NCBI RefSeq assembly: GCF_918797505.1
Contig: NC_092793.1
Coordinates: 73,591,912 to 73,655,911, forward strand
From: Bemisia tabaci
Taxonomy: Eukaryota > Arthropoda > Insecta > Hemiptera > Aleyrodidae
Length of the DNA: 64,000 bases
Direction: 5' to 3'
The notes under the pieces are model-generated. The model saw only the letters and a list, made by a program, of their open reading frames with translations, was not told the DNA's origin and did not search any database. Both the position numbers and the translations under genes were made by a program. This document shows, in pieces, positions 48,787 through 58,907 of the stretch (positions are counted from its first letter, which is position 1; each line of letters opens with the position of its first letter).

Positions 48787-50142
48787 TTATCCAAAAACGA
48801 AACACTGCCTACCATGCTCATCCAACCACTCAGACTCTTCCAAAATTCTCTCTAGCTCCTTCTTAACCATGGCAGTGCTCATTTTTGGATATTCCCGAAA
48901 AACAACCGGTAAATTATTTAACAGCGATGGTATCTGCACCCGAATTGTCCTGTCTCCGTAGTTATTATTAGTTCTTGGCACCTTGAATAAAAGTGAGTTT
49001 GCGCAGGACGTTGGCCTAATTCGAGGAACAAATTCATCAAAATAAAAAGAAGACTCGTAATTTAACACAACTAATTTATAATTAAGCAGAAAATCCACAG
49101 GGTAGGCTCCCAACAATTTATATCCTTCCTCTCTTTGCATTGGATCTGTCACGTCTTTCCCTGTTACCACTCTCACTGCTCGATCTTGTACTTTTCTTAT
49201 ATTTTCTAGGACTCTACTGGTCACCAAACCCCATGCCGTTAAACCATAACGCAACAGCGAGTCAAATAACGCGAAATAGACCACCCTTAGCAAGTTGGCC
49301 GGGAGGTATTTTTTAACCGTTGCAATGCCAAATAACGCTGATCTTAATCTGCCATTCAAATATTCTCCCTGCTTATTCCACGAGAACAATGTATCTATAA
49401 TTACCCCTAAGTATTTATAAAAATCTACTTGCTCAACAACAGCGTTACAATCACAACTGCCTTCACTCCCTGATTGTAAACAAGCGTGATCATGAAACAC
49501 TATCCTCAATTTTTCAGTTTTTTTGTTTTTGGCTCGAACGTGCATTAACTTTGTTTTCTGTCTACTCAAAGATATTCCTACGTCATGAATCCACTTTTGC
49601 AAAACATTGAAATCTTTTTGTAACATTATTCTTGCCGCACATAATTGCTCATGCGCCATTGCAACACTTAGATCATCTGCAAACATAAAATGGTTTGAAA
49701 ACTGGAAGTTTGAGCTTATATTATTAACATATAGAATGAAGAGAAGCGGCCCCAAGATACTTCCCTGCGGCACTCCACTTAACAAGCTGACCAGTACACT
49801 GAAGGACGAGCCTAGCCTTACCGTCATTTTTCTGTTTCTTAAATAGCTCTCGAAAAAAACCAACGCCTGCCCTCTGATGCCAACAGTTTCCAGAATTTGT
49901 ATTAACGTTTTATGATTAATGACATCAAATGCTTTTTCAAAGTCTGCGAATAGTAGAAGAACATGCATTTTTTTGTTAAGACTGGAATTAACGAAATTGC
50001 CAAAGTCTTCCAGCAGCATATCAGCACTTTTACCACGTTGAAAGCCATATTGTTTTTTATCGATAACGTCATTTTCTCGAACAAAACGAGATAATTGCTT
50101 CATTACCACTTTCTCCATAATTTTTTCTATTACCGGTAACAA
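48787..50142 (-). CDS. Non-LTR retrotransposon reverse transcriptase (5'-truncated, partial)
   Basis: About 451 residues of a LINE reverse transcriptase. Visible motifs: QYGFQRGKS at about 31-39, the palm-domain aspartate block DFEKAFD at 67-73, SGVPQGSILGP at 122-132, the catalytic FADD box at 154-157, and GISLSRQKTKLM at 189-200. The C-terminal thumb region has YFALFDSLLRYGLTAWG and a KVQDRAVRVVTG segment. It resembles the CR1/Jockey-like supergroup. The reading frame really extends upstream: NCSNYRPIS is encoded at about 50149-50169, but KGD lies in another frame at 50184-50192, so there is a frameshift. No endonuclease domain is present. The body has no internal stop, so it is relatively young, but the copy cannot mobilise itself. 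It is antisense to the FS-domain gene. Confidence 0.9.
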   Translation of the reverse strand: MLPVIEKIMEKVVMKQLSRFVRENDVIDKKQYGFQRGKSADMLLEDFGNFVNSSLNKKMHVLLLFADFEKAFDVINHKTLIQILETVGIRGQALVFFESYLRNRKMTVRLGSSFSVLVSLLSGVPQGSILGPLLFILYVNNISSNFQFSNHFMFADDLSVAMAHEQLCAARIMLQKDFNVLQKWIHDVGISLSRQKTKLMHVRAKNKKTEKLRIVFHDHACLQSGSEGSCDCNAVVEQVDFYKYLGVIIDTLFSWNKQGEYLNGRLRSALFGIATVKKYLPANLLRVVYFALFDSLLRYGLTAWGLVTSRVLENIRKVQDRAVRVVTGKDVTDPMQREEGYKLLGAYPVDFLLNYKLVVLNYESSFYFDEFVPRIRPTSCANSLLFKVPRTNNNYGDRTIRVQIPSLLNNLPVVFREYPKMSTAMVKKELERILEESEWLDEHGRQCFVFG

Positions 50143-50613
50143 TGAGATAGGACGGTAATTAGAGCAATTATAATAGTGGTGACATCACCCTTGGAATTCT
50201 CCGTTAAATCGAATTCGACCTAAACAATAACACCAACTATGACCTAACCCCTTACAGTGCGACCAATGAGAATAAATCGATATAAATCACTCTCGTGTGA
50301 CGTAATGCTAATAGCAAGTATAGGTACATGTGCAGCCGACCGAAGGGGATGGCTGTGACTCAAGGCTCATTTCACGCTAGACGAGTTGCGATACGAGGCG
50401 ACTCATAAGTAGACGGCTTTTTCCGCGATTAAATATCGGAATCGCTTTGTTCCGCGCACTCACCAGTCATGCGAGGAAATCTGTGCAAGTGCTTTTCCGC
50501 CTTGCCAAGTTGAACTCGTTTCTGAAGTCTAGGCATTGAAAGGCGCCATTGTCATACGCCAGATTTCCTGTGCAGGAAGAGTAACTAACCTAACGTAACC
50601 TCTAGAATGGCCA

Positions 50614-50893
50614 CCAGTGGGCCGATTACTGAAATTGATAGGCAGAGCTGCAGATAAAGGAAACAAAATAGATATAGTGGGATCCTATTGGTGGAAGCAG
50701 GTGGTTGCAATGGACAAATGAGGCATAGGAAATAGACTAACTGGAGGTAACCGACAAGAGATCCGACAGTTAGTCCATCATTTCCCCCTCAGTGTGTAAG
50801 AACCATCAATTACAACCAATAGGATCGCTCCATACTTCCTATGTCTTCTTTGTCTATCGCTGAGTCTGTCAATTTCAATAATCAGTCCACTGG
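50614..50893. mobile_element. GATTGTTGAAATT-family MITE
   Basis: Ends CCAGTGGGCCGATTACTG and the inverse motif ending CAGTCCACTGG. The interior carries the family blocks GATAGGCA, ATCCTATTGGTGGAAGC and TTAGTCCATCATTT. It abuts the next palindrome (50895-51100). Confidence 0.8.
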
Positions 50894-50894
50894 T

Positions 50895-51100
50895 AGAGTC
50901 CACGCCAAATAAGTTTACGCACTTCAGATTGTGACAGAAGATCCGACACCGTGCTTCTTGCATTTACATTTGTTTTCGCCGTTATAAATGTGCATTTACA
51001 AATAAAAAAAAAAAAAAAAAAAAAAAAAAAACATATAAAAAAACGTCAGACGATCTTCTTCGCAGTCTAGAAGTGCGTAAACTTATTTGGCATGGGCTCT
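50895..51100. mobile_element. TA-flanked palindromic MITE with internal poly(A)
   Basis: The left arm AGAGTCCACGCCAAATAAGT is matched by an inverted right arm (AGAGCCCATGCCAAATAAGT on the minus strand). Outermost TA dinucleotides suggest a mariner-type target. The centre holds a 28-bp A run (51004-51031). Confidence 0.75.
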
Positions 51101-53299
51101 AAAGAGTCCGCATTGATAGATATCTTGGAGTGAAATCTGGAGCGCATTTCACCATGGAGCGTAATTTACCCACCCCCTCCCCCAAAACAAAGCGGTGCAT
51201 GCATGAGAAGGGAAATTTTCTCCAGAAGAGCAGAGCTGACGCCATAAAATGATTTTTCATCGAAGGTTGTGTAAATTATGTAGTCGCCCTTTTATTGTAC
51301 ATAGCCGTAAGAGATGTGTATGTTTGTGTGGAAAGCTCATCCAACCGTCTGATTATTGAAACTATATCTGGCTTTGTCGCCAAGTTAAATTTAGACATAG
51401 CCCTGTTTGCGCTATGTAACGTTCCGAATTTCTTTGTATTGTCGAGCGGGAATAAATTTCATCAATCAGGCCATTAAACGAACATTAAAAAATCACCACA
51501 CAGATGGTCTGGCTCTCCCTATAAAGATACTGTATTGTCAAATGTCTTTCTTCTTAACCTTATCCTATAATGTACAATCACAAGAGTAGCGCCTAACGCG
51601 TAACGCATAACGTATAACGCCGAAGGCGCGAAACGCTTCATGGAGTTGGTTCGCGTAGCAGTCAAGAGTTTAGCCCCTTACTTTGAGTTAATTGTAAGAA
51701 CAGAATATCATCAGCTTGCCTTTCGAGTGAGATAATTAAATGCCTCAAACTTGGAGCTTTCTTTTAATCAATTTTCGCAAACAAGAGATTCGCACCAGTC
51801 GCGATGATTCCCTAGTGTATTTTCCCCAAAAATAAAATAGATCGCTCGTATCACATCCCGGCCGCTTTAGGCACAACTCTCAGTGGGCCTAACCTTAGAG
51901 AGCCACTTCGCGGCCATCATTCAAAAAGTCGAAAATTGTGGGATCGTCGCTTTCTTAAAGGCGAGAAATGAAGGGCGTCGGCTGTGAATGTTTAGGAGTC
52001 TTTCAGATCGGAAACGAAAATTCGAGCTGTCGGAGAGCTCATAGTAAAGATTTTTAATGAGAATGCCGATGAATGTGGCAACGCTGCAGGTATCGTACTT
52101 TAAACGCAAGCATAACTTTCAATCCCCTGTTTGCTTCTCGCTCCTTGCACTCTCCATTCGAAGATGAATGTTTGATAACGACTTCATTTCACCGGTGCAC
52201 GAGCCGTGTTCAACATAGCCACTACCTTTTATTTGATCAAATTAGTTTTCTCCTATTAAAAGATTTTAAATAGATTGTAAGTCGAGCCTTCTTCGGGCTT
52301 TATTCGCCAGAGCTCTTTAATTTGACGGCTGTCTTAATCAATATCTCTCTCATAGTCTCCGGAGCTCTAAATTTGGACGTACTTAATAGGCTCTTTTAAT
52401 CATTTTTCCATCAAATCTTTTTGCAAGTGTGATAGTTTTCTTTTTTCACAGACTATGTATGAATTTTTACGATCCGAGCAGTATTGCAAAGCTTATACCT
52501 ACTCACGTTGTCTCCTGAAAGAATCTCTCAAATTCTATCAGCGCTATTTGCACGGAGAAAAAAATTATGGTTAAAAGCACCACATTACTAATGTTTCAAA
52601 TGTGCTCTTCGTTGAGTAAAAAAATGAAGTAGTCATACTATCACTTTATGATAAAAATAGGACAGTTATCGGTTATTTATCCACCAAATAGGAGCTCATT
52701 TGAAGCACCAATTCAGCCAGAAGTAGTAAGTTTACCACGGTTTTTTCCAAGACCGTCTTTCGACGCATTCCGAGTCGGTAAAATTCCGTGCTCTATTTTG
52801 CGATTTTGCAACCCCGCGCCGCGGTGGCTCCCGATAACAAGGGCGGTAGCACACGAGGGTAGCCAGGTTTGGCGGGGGATGAAGACATGGCGCTCGACAA
52901 TGCAGAGTCGGAGGTGCGAGAAAAGCATAATATTTATATTTTGATAGCGTCGCCGAGGTGGTTCGATAGCGGGATATGCTAGGCGGCTGAGGCTCGCACC
53001 GCTCCGTGCATAATGTGCATGTTTGCCAGCGCTACTCTGCGAGTTGACGAATTTTCGCCGAGTAAATTTTACAGACATTCAACGGTTCATTTCTGACTGC
53101 CTCAGCCCTCTATGGCTATCGTAGGGGTAGAAACAAGATATTTTAGGGAAACCGCACTAACACTTATTGAAATACATCACTTATTAATAATAAGGCCCAA
53201 ACCGGTATAGATCTCTCGGCGTGACTCCAACTTAATATTCCAATGCAAACTGCCTGAGCGGAACACTCTCCCCCCTCAGTTTTGTACTGGTGCGCATTA
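51101..53299. other. Intron 6, no gene seen
   Basis: Apart from the 7-bp tandem repeat, a lone CACGGAGAAAAAAATTATGG (about 52553) resembles one MITE end. ORFs here are short and featureless. Confidence 0.5.
51594..51621. repeat. Four 7-bp tandem units TAACG(C/T)N
   Basis: TAACGCG, TAACGCA, TAACGTA, TAACGCC in direct succession in intron 6. Confidence 0.8.
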
Positions 53300-53415
53300 G
53301 AGTTAAAAAAATTTAATTTTGACTCTAATTTTAATTTTTGGAATCTCTTGGCCTTGTTTCCCCGCGAAATGGTGTGGACCCAGCACCATTTCTCCACCTC
53401 GTTACATACAGTTCG
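53300..53415. repeat. Dispersed repeat (CCCAGCAC palindromic block), copy 2
   Basis: GAAATGGTGTGGACCCAGCA and neighbouring TTTCCCCGC match 20680-20790. It directly precedes the MITE at 53437. Confidence 0.6.
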
Positions 53416-53436
53416 GGCCACTTCTTAGTGTTTAAT

Positions 53437-53690
53437 TTTTTCACTTATTGAAATATATAGACAAATTAATGAACGAAGAAGGTAATGCTATATTGGAACG
53501 ATCCCATTGGTTAAAACGAGTGGCTGTCATAGATTAAGGGGGAAAATTACAAGGTCCCTCACCGGTTGCCGTTAGTTAGTCTTTTACACACCTCCCTTGT
53601 TCACCTCCACCAGTAGGATCGCTCCATTTTCATTTTGTCCTCTTTTTCTATCACTTTGTCTATCAATTTCAATAATCAGCCCTCTGAGCA
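53437..53690. mobile_element. GATTGTTGAAATT-family MITE, diverged
   Basis: Starts CTTATTGAAATATATAGACA and ends CTATCAATTTCAATAATCAG. The interior blocks ATCCCATTGGTTAAAACG and GCCGTTAGTTAGTC match other copies. Confidence 0.7.
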
Positions 53691-54134
53691 TTCTATGATC
53701 GAGCGAGACAGAAGATAAGTTCGGAGTCCAATGCTACTTTCTGCTTAATGATCACGGATGAGCGGTCGTTGAAAGTACGATCGGACAAAAATGATGACTG
53801 GTAAATGTTGGGTTGAGAACTTTGCCAGGCGAGTTTTTTCTATGCATCCCAGATCGAGTGCAGTACGTGTGTCTGCAGGGTACAACAATATGGCAAAGCA
53901 GGAATCGCCAGATATTTTCATTAGATCAGGGAAACCAGGAGAACGTCGAGGAATTTTTGAGAATGACTGGAAATTTGAAAGATTTTGAAACATGAAACCT
54001 GCAAATACATAAGCGCTGTCCATACAATCAAACCGAGTCTCAGCTTGGTTCGAGGTTTAAATGCTCTGCACGAGTTAAACCCTGAATAGTGAGTTGAGGA
54101 ACAAATTTCATTGAGGAATAAATCGCAATTCGAC

Positions 54135-54383
54135 GGTGAAACTCCCAAACCTTGTATCTCGTTTGCAGTGTTTAAAAATCTCCGAACCTGTTTTATTTTT
54201 TTAAAAGGAGGATTAATCAACATTTCCTCTTTAGATTTTCTCAGTTTTTGCCTCGCACATCAGAGAGGAAAAATCACAGAAGTATTAAAGAATGGGAGTT
54301 GAGTAGTTCTTTGTTTAAAAAATCAAGCGCGGCAGGAAGTCTGCAACGTCGTAAACCGAGATACGTGGTTTGGTAGTTTCACC
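54135..54383. mobile_element. GGTGAAAC-ended MITE, copy 2 (intron 6)
   Basis: 249 bp with ends GGTGAAACTCCCAAACC and GGTTTGGTAGTTTCACC. The internal ATCTCGTTTGCAGTGTTTAA is shared with 112-352. Confidence 0.8.
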
Positions 54384-55252
54384 ATTAAATTGTGGTTAGT
54401 GGAATGATTAATATCTAGGGGGGGAAAAAAGGTTCATATGTTTCTATCATTTGCAATGAAATTAATGCCAAAAAATTTTCACTTACGATTGTGCACGTAC
54501 AAGTTGTTAATGTGAAAAATCAGAGAATTCCCAGAATTTTAGTCAGAGAAACCCTGAGAAAGTAAGGGAATTTTTCTCCGCCGAGTCTATTGATGCCCTG
54601 TAAGATCCCTGTCTCTGTGAGGGACTTTAGAACCGATGGCCAATTTGAGCGAGTTTCTTTACACCTCGCAAAGAATGCTTTTTGTGCAAATTCGATAACG
54701 CTTCCATTGCCGGCGGAGGGGCGGGGATCGCTGAGTGTCGTATCATTTTTCCCGGCAGGGATTTTAATTTTAAAGCCAAATAAGAGCTCGCGTCGCGCAG
54801 ATGACAAGAATGATAAAATATAAATTAAAGGCGACGAGACAAATTGCCCGGGCGCGCTGGCGTGAAAAATTCCCGCGTTTAATCTCTTTTAGAGGAAAAA
54901 AATAAGGGCGCTTCATGAGATTAGTCGGAAAGAATTAAGGTTCTTAAGATCCAGATCCGTGACTGAGTAATAGGAGAATAAATCAGGAGCCGAGATCTTA
55001 TGACTTCTCATTCTTAAATTCGCCCCTTTCACGCCCGGCTGGACTCATCGACATTTTCGTTCCGGGAGTCTTGCAGTTGCAGAAATAACCTCTCGATATT
55101 TTTGTCCCAAGTCCAGTTGCCGAATTGTAATATAGAAACTCTCCTTTTTAGAGAAAATACCCACCGAAACATGACCCGAGCCTGTAATTAATATGATGTT
55201 AGAATGGTGCTATGTCAGTGTTTCTCTCACTGTTAAAGGGAAATCAAAGCCA

Positions 55253-55515
55253 GCGGGCTGGCCGATGAAATAGATAGACAAAGCGATAGACGAAGAAGAC
55301 ATAGGGAATATGGAGCGATCCTATTGGTTGAAATGTTTGGCTCCCATAGACTGTGGAAGAAATGATGGACTAATTATAGGGTCTCTCGTGGGCTCCGTCC
55401 GTTAGTCTATTATCTTCCTTATTGCAACCACCCGCTTTCATTAATAGGATCCTTTCAGATCCTTTTTGTCTTCTTTGCCTATAGTTTTGTCTATCAATTT
55501 CAACAATCAGCCCGC
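55253..55515. mobile_element. GATTGTTGAAATT-family MITE
   Basis: Ends GCGGGCTGGCCGATGAAATA and, inverted, CAATTTCAACAATCAGCCCGC. It shows the complete family structure, including GGGTCTCTCGTGGG in the centre. A second copy starts 61 bp further on. Confidence 0.85.
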
Positions 55516-55575
55516 AAGAATAACCGGTATCAGTCTATCAATAGGACCCCAGCAAAGCGGCTCCAATGCAACTGT

Positions 55576-55849
55576 CTGCGGTCTGATCATTGAAATTGAT
55601 AGACAAGGCTATAATTAAAGAAGAATAAGGGAACATGGAGCAATCCTATTGTTAGAAACAAGTGGTTGCACTGGACAATGTAGATAAGTAATAGACTAAC
55701 GAAAGGCAACCGATAAGAGACCATATATACTTGGTCCATCATTTTCCCCGTAGTCTGTAAAAACGACCCATTTCCATTGGGATCGCTCCAAACTCCCTAA
55801 GTCTTTTTATCTATCACTTTGTCTATCAATTTTAATAATCAGACCGCAG
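55576..55849. mobile_element. GATTGTTGAAATT-family MITE
   Basis: CTGCGGTCTGATCATTGAAA at the left and its near-perfect inverse ending GACCGCAG at the right; 274 bp. It sits almost head to tail with the copy at 55253. Confidence 0.85.
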
Positions 55850-56251
55850 ATAGTTCGCATAACGCTCTCTGCCCTGCTTTATTCTTCTCAGTTAGTTCAT
55901 TTTAACTCTAATTCTAATTTCTTTCTGACTTTGAATGGCCCTCAAAACATTTCTGTTTTTCAGTCGCAACAAATGGAAAAACTTTATAAGAAAGCTTGAA
56001 AAATTGATACTAGTAGAGTTATGCTAATTTTCGATGATATATAAGTTCATCAGTTCAATTATAAAATTTTGGAAGGGCCATAAAACTGCTCACCTTGTGT
56101 CCTTGAAAATGCCAAATTCCACCCTTTTCTTCTCTTCTCTAATCTGTCTGAAAATGCCTCAATTTGCATCTAAAAAGGGTTTTTATTGCAGCTTTTGGAG
56201 GAGGCCCCCCGGACCTCCCTTTCGATCGAAAATCTGCATCCTGCCCGCTAG

Positions 56252-56535
56252 CCTGATTGTTGAAATTTTGTGTTTGTCGGATAGACATAGATGATTTAGG
56301 ATAAAAGGCGGAGCGTGATTGGTCGGTTACGTCTTATCGCTGCTGTATCGTACCTTTGTCAGGTGGAACGGACGACTTACTGTCGGAAACTTAAGAGGTG
56401 CCGTTAGCTTGTCGTGAGTTCCACCCTACATTGGCACGACAAAGCAGTGATAAGACATAGCCGACCAATCACGCTCCGTTTTTTAATCTACGTCATCCAC
56501 TTCTACCCGACAAATACGAAATTTCAACAATTAGG
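56252..56535. mobile_element. 284-bp palindromic MITE ending at the G tract (intron 6)
   Basis: The left terminus CCTGATTGTTGAAATTTTGT and the right terminus ACAATTAG are inverted. Sub-terminal GCGTGATTGGTCGG and its inverse also pair. A second copy lies at 63726 to the window end. It ends directly at the G homopolymer. Confidence 0.85.
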
Positions 56536-56538
56536 GGT

Positions 56539-56582
<44 letters not shown>

Positions 56583-56640
56583 GTTGGTTGGTGGGGGTGG
56601 TTGGGTTGGTGGGGGTTGGGGGGTGGTGGGGTATGGTTAT
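56536..56640. repeat. G homopolymer and G-rich tract
   Basis: A G run at about 56539-56581 followed by many GGG/GGGG blocks separated by T or TT. On the sense strand this meets the pattern for RNA G-quadruplexes. Homopolymer length may be affected by sequencing. Confidence 0.9.
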
Positions 56641-56728
56641 ATAAGGTTGAAGGAGATGATATGAAAGGAAGGAGGCATTGAAAAAGACTCAGGGAATGAA
56701 CGGAATGCGAAGCACCGGATAAAATAAA

Positions 56729-56794
56729 ATGCCACTGTGAAGTTCACAAGCCCCGCTGGATGTGCTTGTGAATTCAACAGTGGCATTTTTATTT
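56729..56794. repeat. Short palindrome at the exon 7 acceptor
   Basis: AAAATGCCACTGTGAAGTTC at the left and the inverse GAATTCAACAGTGGCATTTT at the right, separated by a few bases. The right arm merges into the T-rich tract before CAG (56797-56799). Confidence 0.85.
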
Positions 56795-56799
56795 TTCAG

Positions 56800-57045
56800 G
56801 TGCTTCGAAGACAGGGGTAGCGGTGTCGGGGGCTGAGGCGGAGGGATGTGATGAGAAGGCCCTCGCAGCGTGCGGCGGAAACGGGTCGGCAGCCAACGAG
56901 CCAGTCTGCGCTTCGGACCTGGTCACCTATCCGAGCGAGTGCGAGATGGTCCGCCGAGCCTGCACCGCCCAAAAACGACCCCTTCCCACCGTCCTCTACT
57001 ACGGCGACTGCAAAGAAAAGTTCGCCCTTGGACCCTCCTCTTTGA
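56800..57045 (+). CDS. Exon 7: linker and Kazal-type domain 6
   Basis: A 246-nt exon, phase 1 to phase 1. The acceptor is ATTTTTCAG and the donor GTAAGT. It starts with an Ala/Gly/Glu-rich linker of about 16 residues, then six cysteines spaced C-x7-C-x11-C-x10-C-x6-C-x15-C with core CASDLVTYPSEC, that is, a Kazal fold without the preceding follistatin hairpin. Asn-Gly-Ser is a possible N-glycosylation site. About ten residues after the last cysteine lead into the next, off-window exon. The acceptor sits at the edge of a short palindrome and downstream of a G tract (see findings). The domain is more diverged than the first five, so its exact rank within an agrin array is uncertain. Confidence 0.87.
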
Positions 57046-57147
57046 GTAAGTTCACCCGAGCATTATTAACCAGTCTCCTAATAAAATGAGAGAGACTGAA
57101 TTTATAGGAGGCGTCCGGGGTTTGCGATTTGCCGATCGTGAGAAAAC

Positions 57148-57210
57148 GCCTTCAAACAGTGAAGTAGGCAGCACCGCATTGTCACTCAGTTCAAATAGTT
57201 GCATTCCCTG
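57148..57210 (+). repeat. Short shared repeat, copy 2
   Basis: Same block as 43525-43590. Confidence 0.65.
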
Positions 57211-58443
57211 ATCAGTCGATTGCTACGTATATTCCTTTATCTCTCCGTGGCACGTTCATTTCTTCGTAGTGGTGCCAATTTTTTTAGGCTTTCAAAGATG
57301 TCAAGATCAAACTCGCCTCGAAATGATTTAGTGTTCTACTAGTGTTTTTACTGAGGGGAAATACATAATTTCCTTATTTTATGTGTTTATCAATATAAAT
57401 TACAGGGACCAACCCGGCAATACAATCTATAGTAAGACGACATATTTGTATGGACGGATTAATCTACTAAGTTAATTTACGAGTTGTAATAGTGTACAGC
57501 TTTCCTTTCATTTACGTTTATTCTGGAGCGTAATTTTAATATTACTTTTTGAAAGCAAATATTATAAATGTGGGTATGAAAATGCGATCAAGTAGATTTT
57601 AATCAGTTTTGAGCTGAAAATTTTCTAACATTCTGACTATTAGAGTACCATCATTGTACGGTTAATTCTATCAATACCCCTCAAAATAAATCAATAGAAT
57701 GGATCATTATTCAATTACTTTCTGGTGATAAAGCTCATTGTGCCATGGTATTTGTTTTAATAAAGCCATCAGCATTCGATCTTCTGAAAAATTTATACTG
57801 TAAAGCTTACAGCTTTCAGGCTTGTTGTTTGATAAACTTTCGCAAAGTGGAAGAACGTAAAAGTATCCTTTAGATAGAGGAAAGTTTTAACGACTCCTTA
57901 ATCTCTTTTTTTTATATAAAACTTAAAGGCACAGTGAACTTCTAAATGTTGATAATCATCGATGCGGTGTGCAGAAAATTGAAAGTAAAACAAGAAATAG
58001 ACCTTCTGGTTTTATTTTGCTTGAAAGTAACGAGCTGTGAGCTGCGTAAGAGCTTTCTTCCTCGTTTTATTATTCTTTTTGGTGTATTTTCAAAAGTAAA
58101 AAAGAAAGGAACTTCTCTCTTTGGCATGACTGTAGAAACTACATCATATTTTTTTGAACAAGGTTCTTTTTCAAGTTTTTTTCCTGTCTAAATGGATTGC
58201 AAGACACTTTTTGGAGGCAATAATGATAATTTTTTTTTTTTTTTTTTTTGAAACAAACCTTAAGTCCTAGTCATGTGTCCAACGCTGAGAACGTACAAAA
58301 TAAACCTAGCTATGCAAAGATCTATAATCCATCAAACATGCTTTAAAGAAATTTGATCTTTTGACGAGATCGCGCAGTCGTTAAAAAGTCAACAATCGCC
58401 TGAATCCAATTTTCAGAACTGACTCGCCCTTTGAAATAAGTAG

Positions 58444-58495
<52 letters not shown>

Positions 58496-58907
58496 CAAGG
58501 TACGATGTTGTTAACGGAATCAGATAACATCAAATTGATGAATTTTGCCATTCTTATTCGTGTTCATCCAAACAAAAACTGAGCTTCCCAGTTAGCTAGA
58601 TACATGTCCCTAATTAGCGTGGCTCCTAGAAAATAAATCTAGAGCCCCAAATTTACCTCCTGAAGAAAGAAAGAATTTCACCGTCCATTCGATCAAAATA
58701 ATGCCAGACAACTTTTAAATTCTCACGTAGCTTCATCGAATCAGGAGGGTGTAGCATAGTTGTCATGTTGCTTCTTAGTCAAAAATTAGGGCTTGTCTCC
58801 TTGTAATTCAACGTGAAGTCTGTAAATTTCATCGCACAATCTAGTAAATCTGGTTTATACAGCAGTCTTGCGCGGGCCGAACAACATTCGTGAAAGAACA
58901 ATCCGTA
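57211..58907. other. Intron 7, left part
   Basis: AT-rich, with homopolymers. I found no further Kazal-like cysteine pattern on the + strand, though a very short exon could be missed. Confidence 0.5.
58446..58491. repeat. 46-bp poly(A) tract (intron 7)
   Basis: Uninterrupted A run; a 20-bp T run lies at 58230-58249. Possibly a retroelement tail, but no element is recognisable beside it. Confidence 0.8.

Larger units (their letters stand above)
47770..50195 (-). mobile_element. 5'-truncated LINE in intron 6 with microsatellite-type 3' end
   Basis: The RT ORF gives the orientation. Reading the minus strand downstream of it there is a short stretch, a palindromic MITE (48612-48750), A/T-rich low-complexity DNA with two long T runs, and finally a TTTTTGAATAAAAATATC segment passing into a (TATC)n microsatellite at 47774-47797. 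AATAAA followed by a 4-bp microsatellite is a common insect LINE 3' end, so I place the 3' end there. The 5' end is cut near 50195. No clear target-site duplication was found. The inclusion of 47800-48600 is inference. Confidence 0.6.
26329..57045 (+). other. Agrn: Agrin-like multi-FS-domain gene, 5' part (seven exons, continues past window)
   Basis: Gene-level entry. Seven exons splice in frame to 1420 coding nt (473 codons plus 1 nt). The product starts with a signal peptide followed by six follistatin/Kazal units. Domains 2, 3 and 5 share the spacing C-x4-C-x5-C-x9-C-x-C-x3-C-x7-C-x10-C-x6-C-x13-C; domains 1 and 4 differ by a few residues. The CGSDG-x-x-Y core is present in domains 1, 2, 4 and 5, and CGTNG in domain 3. 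Known of the family: long tandem FS arrays behind a signal peptide are typical of agrin, an extracellular-matrix heparan-sulphate proteoglycan. Inference: this is an insect agrin whose LamG end lies off-window. No NtA domain is seen. Alternative: another Kazal-rich secreted protein. Intron lengths are 5325, 1945, 3644, 4569, 2301, 11513 and more than 6955 bp. The symbol rests on domain architecture, not on alignment. Confidence 0.62.

Noticed and set aside
52713..53078. Minus-strand 121-codon ORF
   Set aside because: No domain, no paired splice signals that I could recognise; plausible only as chance in a GC-richer patch.
56414..56644. ORF with a poly-glycine run
   Set aside because: It is translated G homopolymer downstream of a MITE.
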